From assembly GCF_030704825.1 (NCBI RefSeq), contig NZ_JAUYNX010000024.1, positions 62,001 to 126,000 of the forward strand: DNA of 64,000 nucleotides, given 5' to 3'. This stretch comes from Brevundimonas sp. (GTDB lineage Bacteria > Pseudomonadota > Alphaproteobacteria > Caulobacterales > Caulobacteraceae). The notes under the pieces were generated by a model. That model was not told the DNA's origin. It saw only the letters and a program-made list of their open reading frames with translations, and did not search any database. Positions 33,551 through 44,033 of the stretch are shown here, piece after piece. Each line of letters opens with the position of its first letter. Position 1 is the stretch's first letter. The translations under genes and the position numbers were made by a program.

Positions 33551-34741
33551 GTGACTGACACCTTTTCCCTCAAGACCGCCCGCCGCATCGTCCTGGCTGC
33601 GCAGGGGTTCGGCCGCGCGCACCCCGCCGCGCCGGGCCGCAGCCAGGTCCGCGCTGTCGCGCGCCGTCTGGGCGTGATCCAGATCGACAGCGTCAACGTG
33701 GTGACGCGGACCCACTATCTGCCGGCCTTCTCGCGGCTGGGCGACTATCCGCGCGAGGCGCTGGAGGCGGAGGCCTGGGGGGCGCGGCGCGGATTGTTCG
33801 AATACTGGGGCCACGAGGCGTCGCTGCTGCCGCTGGAGAGCCAGCCGCTGTTGCGCTGGCGGATGGAGCGGGCGCGGGGCGGGGCCATGTGGACCGGCCT
33901 GTCGCGGTTCGGGCGCGAGAAGCGCGACTATATCGACGGGGTGCTGGCCGAGATCGAGCGGCGCGGGCCGGTGACGGGGGCGGACTTCGCGGAAGGCCCG
34001 CGCGGGGCGCCCGGCTGGTGGTCGTGGTCGGACGGCAAGCGGGCGCTGGAATGGCTGTTCTGGGCCGGGCTGATCACCACGAAGACGCGCAACGGGTTCG
34101 AGCGCGTCTATGACCTGACCGAACGCGCCCTGCCCGCCCGCATCGTCGACCTGCCGACGCCCGACGAGGCCGACGCCCAGCGGGAACTGGTCCGCATCTC
34201 GGCGCGGGCCATGGGCGTGGCGACGGCGGCGGACCTGCGGGATTATTTCCGGCTGCCGCTGGCCGATGCGCGCGACCGGATCGCGGAGCTGGTCGAGGCG
34301 GGCGAGCTGGCGCCGGTCCCGGTCAAGGGCTGGCGGCAGCCGGCGTATCTGGCCGCCGGAGCGCGGTCGCCGCGCAAGGTGGCGGGCGCCGCCCTGCTGT
34401 CGCCGTTCGACAACCTCGTCTGGGCCCGCGATCGGACCGAGCGGCTGTTCGGGGTCAGGGTGCGGCTGGAGATCTACACCCCGGCGCACAAGCGGGCGCA
34501 CGGCTACTACGTCCTGCCCTTCCTCGAGGACGAGGCGATCACCGCCCGGGTCGATCTGAAGTCCGACCGCAAGGCCGGGCGGCTGCTGGTGCAGGCGGCG
34601 TGGCGCGAGCCCGATGCGACGCCGGAGACAGCGGCCCGACTGGGGGAGGAGCTGCAGCGCATGGCGGGATGGCTGGGGCTTGAGGCGGTGGAGGTCGTCG
34701 GCAAGGGCGATCTGGCGGGGGCGTTGCAGGCGATCCTCTGA
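33551..34741 (+). CDS. YcaQ/AlkX-type winged-helix DNA glycosylase
   Basis: A 396-residue protein of the HTH_42 (YcaQ/AlkZ/AlkX) family. The catalytic Q-x-D/Q motif reads QID at 44-46 (GVIQIDSVNVV), the Gln-x-Asp form of the AlkX/YcaQ branch, which unhooks interstrand crosslinks and removes N7-alkylated purines, rather than the Gln-x-Gln form of AlkZ. Winged-helix segments and LLSPFDNLVWARDRTERLF follow. The GTG at 33551 gives the family N-terminus. It ends 6 bp from the convergent reductase gene. Confidence 0.88.
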   Translation: MTDTFSLKTARRIVLAAQGFGRAHPAAPGRSQVRAVARRLGVIQIDSVNVVTRTHYLPAFSRLGDYPREALEAEAWGARRGLFEYWGHEASLLPLESQPLLRWRMERARGGAMWTGLSRFGREKRDYIDGVLAEIERRGPVTGADFAEGPRGAPGWWSWSDGKRALEWLFWAGLITTKTRNGFERVYDLTERALPARIVDLPTPDEADAQRELVRISARAMGVATAADLRDYFRLPLADARDRIAELVEAGELAPVPVKGWRQPAYLAAGARSPRKVAGAALLSPFDNLVWARDRTERLFGVRVRLEIYTPAHKRAHGYYVLPFLEDEAITARVDLKSDRKAGRLLVQAAWREPDATPETAARLGEELQRMAGWLGLEAVEVVGKGDLAGALQAIL

Positions 34742-34747
34742 CACCGG

Positions 34748-35845
34748 CTATTTCTGGCGTGGGCTCTCGAGCTCGGCGCCGGCGCAGGCCAGCCGGCCCT
34801 CGCGCTGGGCCGCGACCGCCTCCAGCAGGGTGCGGGCGGCGTTGCGGACTTCTTCCTGCACGGCCTCGTCCCGATCCAGTGCGTCATGGCTGGTGGCGTA
34901 GGGCTCCCAGTAGCCGATGTAGCGGTCCAGTTCGGCGGTCGGACCGGCGGGCAGCAGCTTCATGAAGCGCAGCCAGTCCGACACCGAGCGCCGCACGTTC
35001 CCGGCCCCCTCCACATCGCCGTGGACGATGACCGAAAAGACCCGGCCCTTGAGGTGGCGGGGATAGTCCCAGCCGGCCAGCTCGACCGCCTTGGCCTTCT
35101 TCGCGTCCTTGCCTTGGGTCAGGGTCGGGTCCGGATTGCCGCCGTCGGCGCAGACCATCCGGTCGATCATCAGCTTGAGCGGCGAGGAGGTCATGTACCA
35201 GTTCACCGGGGTGACGATCATGATCCCGTGGGCGGCGACCCACATCGGATAGATGTCGTTCATCCAGTCGTCGACCTGGCCGAGGCTGTAGTTGGGATAG
35301 CAGCTGCACGGCCAGTGGCAGAGGGCCGCGGCGGTGGAGAAGCAGGCCTTGCAGGGATGGATGGTCCGGCCGAATTCGGAGGCCAGACGCGACAGGTCCA
35401 GCACCTCGGTCTCGACCCCGTCGGCCTCGAGCACCGCGCGCGCGATCTCGACCAGGCGGAAGCTCTTGGACATCTCGCCCGGGCAGGTGTGTTCGCTGCG
35501 CGACGAACCGTTGATCAGCAGGACGCGGGGCGGGCGGCCCTTGTCATCGTGCCGTGCCTGGGCGGCCTCGATCATGGCCCGGGCGGCGATCCAGTCGACG
35601 GACAGGTCGTAGTCGGGATCGGCGAACCCGGGCCCGGCCTTCCGCGTCACCGGCGACTTGCGGCCCTGGTCGTAGCCGTCCCAGGCGACCTCCGCGATGC
35701 GGTCCAGTTCGGCCCGCAGGTCGTCGAAGGCGGGATCGCGGTAGCGGCTGAGGAAGCGGGCGGTGAAGGCGGTCTTGTCCAGTTGCGGACTCGGCATGCC
35801 CTTGCGAGGGTCGGGCGTCTCGACGGGCGGGGCGTCGTCGGCCAT
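34748..35845 (-). CDS. NADPH-dependent FMN reductase-like flavoprotein
   Basis: A 365-residue protein. Residues 1-105 are a charged leader without a known domain. A flavodoxin-like FMN reductase domain follows: RVLLINGSSRSEHTCPGEMSK (phosphate loop), the CxxC-like region PCKACFSTAAALCHWPCSCYP, MIVTPVNWYMTSSPLKLMIDRM (isoalloxazine contact) and FSVIVHGDVEGA. The five-cysteine segment resembles iron-sulfur flavoproteins but lacks their compact CxxCxxCx5-7C order. The start is the ATG at 35845; a 10-bp hairpin lies just upstream. Confidence 0.8.
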   Translation of the reverse strand: MADDAPPVETPDPRKGMPSPQLDKTAFTARFLSRYRDPAFDDLRAELDRIAEVAWDGYDQGRKSPVTRKAGPGFADPDYDLSVDWIAARAMIEAAQARHDDKGRPPRVLLINGSSRSEHTCPGEMSKSFRLVEIARAVLEADGVETEVLDLSRLASEFGRTIHPCKACFSTAAALCHWPCSCYPNYSLGQVDDWMNDIYPMWVAAHGIMIVTPVNWYMTSSPLKLMIDRMVCADGGNPDPTLTQGKDAKKAKAVELAGWDYPRHLKGRVFSVIVHGDVEGAGNVRRSVSDWLRFMKLLPAGPTAELDRYIGYWEPYATSHDALDRDEAVQEEVRNAARTLLEAVAAQREGRLACAGAELESPRQK

Positions 35846-35852
35846 GCAGGCG

Positions 35853-35877
35853 GCTCCAGCCCGGCATGGGCTGGAGC
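35853..35877. other. Hairpin in the 5' leader of the flavoprotein gene
   Basis: GCTCCAGCCC-GGCAT-GGGCTGGAGC, a perfect 10-bp stem with a 5-nt loop, 8 bp upstream of the minus-strand ATG at 35845. It could sequester the ribosome site or serve as an operator. The remainder of the 174-bp gap to 36020 has no supported gene. Confidence 0.5.
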
Positions 35878-36019
35878 GTCAACGTGAAGCTGCGGCGCGT
35901 CGTTCCGTCAGCCTCCGGACGGGATTCTCCGCAAGATGTCGAAGGTGTCGTGCATGTCACCCTGTCCCGACCGACGATGTCGAGTGGATCGGACGAATTG
36001 GCCTGGTCGGCCGGACGCC

Positions 36020-37531
36020 TCAGATGTCGAATTTCACCCCTTGCGCCAACGGCAGGGCGGCGCTGAAATTCACCGTCTGGGTCTGGCGGCGCATATAGGC
36101 TTTCCAGGCGTCCGAGCCGGATTCGCGGCCGCCGCCGGTGTCCTTCTCGCCGCCGAACGCTCCGCCGATCTCGGCGCCCGAGGGGCCGATGTTGACGTTG
36201 GCGATGCCGCAGTCCGAGCCCCAGGCCGAAAGGAATTGCTCGGCCTCGCGCACGCTGTCGGTGAAGACGCAGGACGACAGGCCCTGGGGCACGGCGTTCT
36301 GCATCGCCACGGCGTCGTCAAAGTCGGACCAGGTCAGGACGTAGAGAATCGGGGCGAAGGTCTCGTGCTCGACCACGGCGGTCTGGGCCGGCATGCGCAC
36401 GATGGCGGGACGGACGTAGATGCCGCCCCCCCCGGCGCCGCGGGTTCCGCCGACGACGACCTCGCCGCCCTCGGTCGCGGCCTGACGCAGGGCCGCGTCG
36501 AAGGCCGCGCCGGCGCTTTCGTCGATCAAGGGCCCGACCAGCACGCCGTCCTGGCGCGGATCGCCGACGGGCAGGGTCTCATAGGCCGCCTTCAGCCGCG
36601 CGATCAGACCATCGGCGACGCTCTCGTGGACCAGCAGACGGCGCAGGGTGGTGCAGCGCTGGCCGCAGGTGCCGACGGCCGAAAAGGCGATGGCGCGGAC
36701 GGTCATGTCGAGGTCGGCGCTGGGCGTCACGATCATGGCGTTGTTGCCGCCGAGCTCCAGCAGCGACCGCCCGAGACGGGCGGCGACCGTCTGCGCCACG
36801 GCGCGGCCCATCCGGGTCGAGCCGGTGGCGGAAACCAGCGGAATACGCGGGTCAGCGGCCAGGGCCTCTCCGGCCTCGCGCCCGCCGATGACCAGCTGGC
36901 ACAGGCCCTCGGGCGCGTCCCCGAACCGGGCGACGGCGCGGTCGAGAATGGCGTGGGTGGCCAGGGCGGTCAGCGGGGTCTTCTCCGACGGCTTCCAGAT
37001 CACCGGATCGCCGCAGACCAGGGCCAGGCAGGCGTTCCAGGCCCAGACAGCGACCGGAAAGTTGAAGGCCGAGATGACCAGCACCGGCCCCAGCGGCTGC
37101 CACGTCTCGCGCATGTGATGCCCGGGCCGCTCGCTGGCCAGCGTCAGCCCGTACAGCTGCCGCGACAGGCCGACCGCGAAGTCGCAGATGTCGATCATCT
37201 CCTGAACCTCGCCCAGCCCCTCGGAGACAATCTTGCCGGCCTCGAGCGTGACCAGGCGGGCGAGGTCGTCCTTGGACGCCCGCAACTCCTCGCCCAGCAG
37301 ACGGACCAGTTCGCCGCGGCGCGGGGCAGGGACGCGCTTCCATTGCTGGAAGGCGGCGGTCGCGCGGTCGGCGACGGCGTCGAGGTCGGGCGTTTCGGCC
37401 ACGCGACCGGCGACCGAGCCGTCGATCGGCGAGCGGGCCTCGAACCCGTCCGAACTCCAGGCGGCGGCCGGGACGCCGAGGCGGTTCAGGATCTCGCGGC
37501 ATTCGGCGGCGGCGGTCGTCGGGACGGTCAT
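36020..37531 (-). CDS. Aldehyde dehydrogenase, ALDH7 (AmaB-like) type
   Basis: A 503-residue NAD(P)-dependent aldehyde dehydrogenase. Catalytic Glu259 lies in LELGGNNAM and nucleophile Cys293 in GTCGQRCTTLRRL; the cofactor fold includes SAFNFPVAVWAWN, WKPSEKTPL and VSATGSTRMG. The GQRCTT and LGGNN wording matches the ALDH7/antiquitin branch, which oxidises 2-aminoadipate semialdehyde in lysine breakdown. No other lysine genes are nearby, so the pathway remains inference. Length and domains are complete. Confidence 0.9.
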   Translation of the reverse strand: MTVPTTAAAECREILNRLGVPAAAWSSDGFEARSPIDGSVAGRVAETPDLDAVADRATAAFQQWKRVPAPRRGELVRLLGEELRASKDDLARLVTLEAGKIVSEGLGEVQEMIDICDFAVGLSRQLYGLTLASERPGHHMRETWQPLGPVLVISAFNFPVAVWAWNACLALVCGDPVIWKPSEKTPLTALATHAILDRAVARFGDAPEGLCQLVIGGREAGEALAADPRIPLVSATGSTRMGRAVAQTVAARLGRSLLELGGNNAMIVTPSADLDMTVRAIAFSAVGTCGQRCTTLRRLLVHESVADGLIARLKAAYETLPVGDPRQDGVLVGPLIDESAGAAFDAALRQAATEGGEVVVGGTRGAGGGGIYVRPAIVRMPAQTAVVEHETFAPILYVLTWSDFDDAVAMQNAVPQGLSSCVFTDSVREAEQFLSAWGSDCGIANVNIGPSGAEIGGAFGGEKDTGGGRESGSDAWKAYMRRQTQTVNFSAALPLAQGVKFDI

Positions 37532-37585
37532 GGGGCGGGCTCCGGCTGGCCCGCGCGGCTTAGCGGGACCGGGGCCAAAGCGAAA

Positions 37586-37611
37586 GGGCCGCCCCGTCGT
37601 CGAGGCGGCCC
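37586..37611 (-). terminator. Terminator after the RLR-module gene
   Basis: GGGCCGCC/GGCGGCCC, an 8-bp stem with a 10-nt loop, followed on the minus strand by TTTCG. It lies 18 bp after the stop of the minus-strand gene at 37629. Confidence 0.6.
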
Positions 37612-37628
37612 GCGCGGGTCGCGTCAGA

Positions 37629-38030
37629 CTACCACCGGTCGCGACGCTCGTGACGGAGCTGGCGCTCGATACGGTCCAGACGGTGGCTGAGGTCGGCGTA
37701 CTCCCGACGGCTCAGTCCGTCGCGCGCATAACGCCATTCCAGGCTGCGGAATTCCTGCAGCCGCCAGCTGAGGGTCTGCGCCTCGCGCCGGCTGATGCGG
37801 CCGTTCCAGGCGAGCCGGTCGACCCGCTGCTCGAGCCGCTCGGCGCGGGCCCGCAGGTCGTGACCATAGCCGCGGTTGTAGCGGTGGCCATAGCCGTAGG
37901 ATTGGCTGTAGCCCGGCGAGCCGACGCCGATGGAGAAACTGACGTTCTGGGCCAGCGCCGGCGTGGCCACCATGACCGCCGACGCCGCCAGCGTGGAAAG
38001 CAGGGCCTTCCGGATCATGGCGGTTTTCAT
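37629..38030 (-). CDS. Secreted charged-repeat protein, single RLR module
   Basis: A 133-residue protein with a signal peptide (1-26, ending TPALAQN), a Gly/Tyr-rich linker (SPGYSQSYGYGHRYNRGYGH) and one charged helical module: LEQRVDRLAWNGRISRREAQ, then LRWYARDGLSRREYADLSHR-type sequence with its C-terminal basic end (RHERRDRW). The module is the same as the repeats of the 289-residue protein at 1939-2808 and of the 144-residue protein at 58617. Periplasmic, function unknown. The ATG at 38030 is the signal-peptide start. Confidence 0.75.
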   Translation of the reverse strand: MKTAMIRKALLSTLAASAVMVATPALAQNVSFSIGVGSPGYSQSYGYGHRYNRGYGHDLRARAERLEQRVDRLAWNGRISRREAQTLSWRLQEFRSLEWRYARDGLSRREYADLSHRLDRIERQLRHERRDRW

Positions 38031-38137
38031 TGTCGTCTTCCTTCTTCCGACCCCTGTCGGGTCATGGAGGCAGGAAATCACCCGGCGCGTGACGAGACCC
38101 TGAGAGCCTCGTTGTCTGGCAGTCAGCCAGATGAACC

Positions 38138-38164
38138 GGAACCGCGACCCCGGGCGGGGGTTTT
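38138..38164 (+). promoter_or_regulatory. EcfG/SigT-type promoter candidate for the CBS gene
   Basis: GGAAC (38138-38142), 17 bp, then GTTTT (38160-38164), ending 30 bp before the ATG at 38195. Same spacing as the sites before the DUF4142 and stress-SDR genes. Confidence 0.55.
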
Positions 38165-38194
38165 GACCGCAGCCCCTCGACAAGGAGATGACCG

Positions 38195-38605
38195 ATGAAA
38201 GTTCGCGACGTGATGAGCAAGGACGTGCAGGTGGCCCGACCCGGCGACACCCTTCAGGACGTGGCCGCGCGGATGAGCGCCGGCGACTTCGGCTTCATGC
38301 CGGTTGCGGACGGCGACACCCTGATCGGCACGATCACCGACCGCGACATCGCCGTGCGGGCCGTGGCCGGGGGCGCAGCCTGCACCTCGCCGGTGGTCGA
38401 GTATATCTCGCGCGATCCCCACACCGCCCGGGCCGACGACGATCTGAAGACGGTGCTGGACGCCATGGGCTCCCGGCAGATCCGCCGCCTGCCCGTGCTG
38501 GACAAGGACGACCGCCTGGTCGGGGTGGTATCGCTGGGCGACCTGTCCACGCGGGTGAAGGAGAAATACGCCGGCGAGGCGCTGGAAGATATCTCGCGCA
38601 CCTGA
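38195..38605 (+). CDS. CBS-pair domain protein
   Basis: A 136-residue stand-alone CBS pair (Bateman module). CBS1 covers about 1-56 (MKVRDVMSKDVQVARPGDTL to GTITDRDIAVRAVA) and CBS2 about 70-125 (ISRDPHTARADDDLKTVLDAM to GVVSLGDLSTRVKE). Such proteins bind adenosine nucleotides and act as sensors for partner proteins. The nearby EcfG-like promoter suggests stress control. The ATG at 38195 follows AAGGAGATGACCG. Confidence 0.88.
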   Translation: MKVRDVMSKDVQVARPGDTLQDVAARMSAGDFGFMPVADGDTLIGTITDRDIAVRAVAGGAACTSPVVEYISRDPHTARADDDLKTVLDAMGSRQIRRLPVLDKDDRLVGVVSLGDLSTRVKEKYAGEALEDISRT

Positions 38606-38698
38606 CGGGCGCGGGACGTCAAGCTCCTCTTAACCCTTTCGCCAAACCACGCGTTCACCCGGCGCTTCTAGTCTGTCCGTCGAGTACGGGAGACGCCG

Positions 38699-39271
38699 AT
38701 GGCGCGCGCGCAGTTCCAGAAGGGTCAGAAGGTCTGGGTCGAATGTGTCGGCGCATGGGCCCAGATCGAAAAGGTCCAGCCGGTGTGGGCCAAGGGCTTC
38801 GAGGAACCCGTACGCGTCACCTATGATGTCGGCCTGGGCCGCGAGTTCCTCGGCCACGAGCTTCTGCTGCCGACCGAGGATCCGGCCGCCAACGGCGGCG
38901 AAACCTGGCGGCTGATGCGGGCCCGCAACAAGTGGCAGAACGCCGACGACTGCCCGCATCATCCCTTTCCAGGCACCTATCCGGTGGTGGTTACCGACAA
39001 GGCCGACTGGGGCGGCTGGCGCGTGCCGGGGGCCGAATACGACCGCGACCCCGACCAGATCGAGTTCCAGGCCCGGCTGATCGCCGCCGCTCCCGGCCTG
39101 ATGGCCCTGGCCGAGCGGGTGCTGGCCGCCGTCGACGACGCGCCGGACGACGCGCCTCCGGAAATGCTGATCCTGGCCCGCGACGCCCGGACCGTCCTCA
39201 AGTCGATCAAGGACGTGCTGGGGCCGCCTTCGGACACCGCGGCCGCGGCCCGGGAATCCCAGGCCGCCTGA
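38699..39271 (+). CDS. Conserved-looking hypothetical protein, 190 aa
   Basis: A 190-residue soluble protein with a beta-rich start (QKGQKVWVECVGAWAQIEKVQPVW), a middle WRLMRARNKWQNADDCPHHPFPGTYPV and a helical C-terminus with SIKDVLGP. The repeated Trp and the CPHH motif suggest a structured, possibly metal-linked domain, but no family is recognised. It lies just before the PleC-like kinase gene and shares its direction. ATG at 38699 with GGGAGACGCCG. Confidence 0.7.
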   Translation: MARAQFQKGQKVWVECVGAWAQIEKVQPVWAKGFEEPVRVTYDVGLGREFLGHELLLPTEDPAANGGETWRLMRARNKWQNADDCPHHPFPGTYPVVVTDKADWGGWRVPGAEYDRDPDQIEFQARLIAAAPGLMALAERVLAAVDDAPDDAPPEMLILARDARTVLKSIKDVLGPPSDTAAAARESQAA

Positions 39272-39362
39272 AATGGTTGATGGTTCCTAACCAAGCCTCG
39301 ACAGGAATCCGCGACGCAGCCTAGATTCGCCTATTCGTCGTCAATCCTTGGGGGAGAGCGCC

Positions 39363-41780
<2,418 letters not shown>

Positions 41781-41789
41781 GCCGCACGC

Positions 41790-42311
41790 TCAGCCGGCGG
41801 CGCTCCCGGTTCCGGGACGAGGCGCGTGCGCGCCGTCCTCCCTGCGATCGCGATCGCGTCGGCCCCGGCGGCCCTCGAGGATCCGCGCCACGATCTTTCG
41901 ATCGGCCGGTTCCAGTTCCGAGAGCAGCCTCAGGCTGTCGGCCTCCAGCCGCGCCCGCCCGCGAAGTTCGGCCTGCTGCGACTGCTCCAGCAAGGCCCGC
42001 ACCCGGTCGAGGTCGAGAGGATCGGCCGCCGCCAGCTCGACCGCCTCGCGTCGCTTCCGGCGCGCCTCGCGAAAATCGGGCCGGGCGGCAAGGGCGGAGG
42101 CGATCCGGCTTTCGCGAACGCGTTCGCGCACCTCGGGCGTCAGATCGCCCATGACCTCGATCATCGGCGGCTGACGCAGCGGCCGGGACTGCTCGATGAT
42201 GCGATGTTCAACCCGGGCGCGCGTGACCAGCAGGGTCGTCCCGGCGGCCAGGGCGAACAGGTTGACCGCCACCGAAACGGCCAGCGCGATCTTCAGCGTG
42301 CGAGCGGTCAA
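41790..42311 (-). CDS. Periplasmic heavy-metal sensor-type protein (CnrR/ZraP fold)
   Basis: A 173-residue protein with one N-terminal hydrophobic segment (about 8-29) and a helical hairpin rich in Arg/Glu, the pattern of the metal_resist/CnrR/ZraP family. The His residues of metal-binding CnrR are few here (one near 36), so metal binding is not certain. It is the last gene of an ECF cluster. It starts at TTG (42311), overlapping the anti-sigma stop codon. The tail is basic and disordered. Confidence 0.7.
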   Translation of the reverse strand: MTARTLKIALAVSVAVNLFALAAGTTLLVTRARVEHRIIEQSRPLRQPPMIEVMGDLTPEVRERVRESRIASALAARPDFREARRKRREAVELAAADPLDLDRVRALLEQSQQAELRGRARLEADSLRLLSELEPADRKIVARILEGRRGRRDRDRREDGAHAPRPGTGSAAG

Positions 42312-42745
42312 CCCAGCACCTCCGTATCGTCCATGCCCAGCAAGGAGGCCTCATACAGAACCGCGTCGGCCTGGGCGGCGGCGGTCAGATGGGCGGTCAT
42401 CATGACGCCCGCCGCGATGCCGGCGCAGGCTGCCGCGACCCATCCGGCGCCCAGGGCGAGGGTCAGACGATCCAGCCAGCGGCGGCCCTCGCGACGCGCC
42501 TTCAGGCCCGCCCCGGCCGCCGAGGCGATAACCCGGTCGCGCAGCGCCGCGGAGGGATGGGAAGCGCGCGACAGCTGAAGCAGGGCGTCGGTCGCGTCCG
42601 CCTCGGCCAGGGCCGCGCGCGCAGCCTCGGGCGACGCGGCGGCGAAGGCCTGCGCCGCCGCCCGTTCCGCCTCGGGCCAGCGCCGCGCGTCGGCGCCCCA
42701 GGCCGCGACCAGGGCGAGGAACCGTTCCGCCGTCATCCCACTCAT
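42308..42745 (-). CDS. Anti-sigma factor-like membrane protein
   Basis: A 145-residue protein with a soluble N-terminal part (residues 1-90, RFLALVAAWGADARRWPEAE), one TM helix (about 93-122) and a short periplasmic tail. The position between an ECF sigma gene and a metal-sensor gene, with four-base overlaps at both ends, identifies it as the cluster's anti-sigma factor. The cytoplasmic part lacks the zinc-binding HxxxCxxC motif of ZAS proteins. Direct binding to the sigma factor is inferred. Confidence 0.68.
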   Translation of the reverse strand: MSGMTAERFLALVAAWGADARRWPEAERAAAQAFAAASPEAARAALAEADATDALLQLSRASHPSAALRDRVIASAAGAGLKARREGRRWLDRLTLALGAGWVAAACAGIAAGVMMTAHLTAAAQADAVLYEASLLGMDDTEVLG

Positions 42746-43320
42746 ACTCCTTCAGCGCCCGGCCGGATGTCGGCCAGTGCCTGTCTCAAGGCCCGCCGCC
42801 CGCGCGACAACAGGCTCTCCAGCGCGTCCACGCTGATCTCCATCAGGGCCGCGGCCTCTATATTGGTCAGTTCCTGATAATGGCACAGCACGATGGCTTC
42901 TCGCTGACGATCCGGCAATCGCGCCAGGGCCGCGTCGACGCGAACGCCCACGTCCGCCGCCAGCAGGCCCCGGTCCGGAGCCGGCCCTTCCCAGGGCCGC
43001 TCGGGCGGCGTCCCCGTGGGGATTTCGCGCCGCCGACGCAGCCGGTCGTAGCAAAGGTTCAGACCCACCCGGTGCAGCCAGGTGTCGAACCTGGCCTGAC
43101 CCGGCGTCCAGCGCGGAGCCTGTTTCCACGCCCGAAGCATCACGTCCTGGGCCACGTCCTCGGCCTCGGTCAGATCGCCCAGTATCCGACGGGCGAGCGC
43201 CAGCATGCGCGGCAGTTTGCGCGCCACCATGGCCTGAATGGCCGCGGGGTCTCCCTGACCCACACGGCGCACCAGGTCCTCGTCGGGGTCGGCGATCGGC
43301 GCCAATCCGGCCCTCTTCAC
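42742..43320 (-). CDS. ECF-family RNA polymerase sigma factor
   Basis: A 192-residue sigma-70 family protein with region 2 (DLVRRVGQGDPAAIQAMVARK, then AEDVAQDVMLRAW, FDTWLHRVGLNLCYDRLRRRR) and region 4 (LPDRQREAIVLCHYQELTNIEAAALMEISVDALESLLSRGR, shown here split). A long linker (about 98-120) joins them. The start is GTG (43320). It is followed by an overlapping anti-sigma gene and a periplasmic metal-sensor-like gene, and preceded by an EF-hand gene in the same direction, so it probably responds to an envelope or cation signal. Confidence 0.9.
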   Translation of the reverse strand: MKRAGLAPIADPDEDLVRRVGQGDPAAIQAMVARKLPRMLALARRILGDLTEAEDVAQDVMLRAWKQAPRWTPGQARFDTWLHRVGLNLCYDRLRRRREIPTGTPPERPWEGPAPDRGLLAADVGVRVDAALARLPDRQREAIVLCHYQELTNIEAAALMEISVDALESLLSRGRRALRQALADIRPGAEGV

Positions 43321-43370
43321 TCGTTACCGAAAGGGCAGGCCGGTCCATGACCGTCGTCCCCGACATTTCC

Positions 43371-43967
43371 TTACTCCGAAGCGGGCGCCTGGGGCGACGC
43401 CTGTCGTTGGGCGCGGCGCTGGGCCATCCGCTCGCGATGGTGCTCGCGCATCGCCTGCCGGCCGGCCTGACGCTCGGCCGCGGTGACGAAGCCGTCGTTG
43501 TCGGCGTCGAGCCGGGCGAAGGCCTGTTCGGCCCGGCTTTGGGCTTCGGCGATCACCACCGGACCCCGCGTCTCCATATGGCCGCCGCGAGCGGCTCCGC
43601 GGCCCGCGCGGCGGGGACCGTGGTGGGCGCGGGCTTCGCGTCGGGCGTCGAATTCGGCGCGGCTGATGGCGCCGTCGTCATCGGCGTCCATCCGGTCGAA
43701 ACCGGCGTCGGCGCGGGCGGCCATATGCGCCCGGCGGGCGGCGCGCATTTCGTCGGGCGCCACCGAGCCGTCGCTGTTCGCATCGGCCGCCGTCAGGCGT
43801 TGCACGCGCCGGCCCACGAACTCGGCCTGGCTGACGCGACCGTCGCCATCGACGTCGGCCCGCGCGCCGTGGGCCGGGCGGGCCGGGGATTGCTGGGCGA
43901 TGGCGACGCCGGCCGCGGCGGCCAAGGCCAGGGCGGCCATGCCGCCAACCAGAAGGGACTTGTTCAT
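43371..43967 (-). CDS. Secreted EF-hand protein
   Basis: A 198-residue exported protein with a signal peptide (1-26, ending VAIAQQ) and four EF-hand-like loops: DVDGDGRVSQAE (about 39), DANSDGSVAPDE (about 61), DADDDGAISRAE (about 95) and DADNDGFVTAAE (about 155). Between loops 3 and 4 is a Gly/Arg/His-rich stretch. Calcium binding in the periplasm is likely. It lies 50 bp upstream of the ECF sigma gene and may be the first gene of that operon or a target of it. A 6-bp hairpin (43983-43999) sits in its leader. Confidence 0.85.
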   Translation of the reverse strand: MNKSLLVGGMAALALAAAAGVAIAQQSPARPAHGARADVDGDGRVSQAEFVGRRVQRLTAADANSDGSVAPDEMRAARRAHMAARADAGFDRMDADDDGAISRAEFDARREARAHHGPRRAGRGAARGGHMETRGPVVIAEAQSRAEQAFARLDADNDGFVTAAERQAGRQAMREHHRERMAQRRAQRQASPQAPASE

Positions 43968-44033
43968 CTCGATGCTCTCCACGGCCGCCCAACGCGGCCT
44001 TGCTTGCGTCTGGAGACTGAAACGAGGGTGGGG

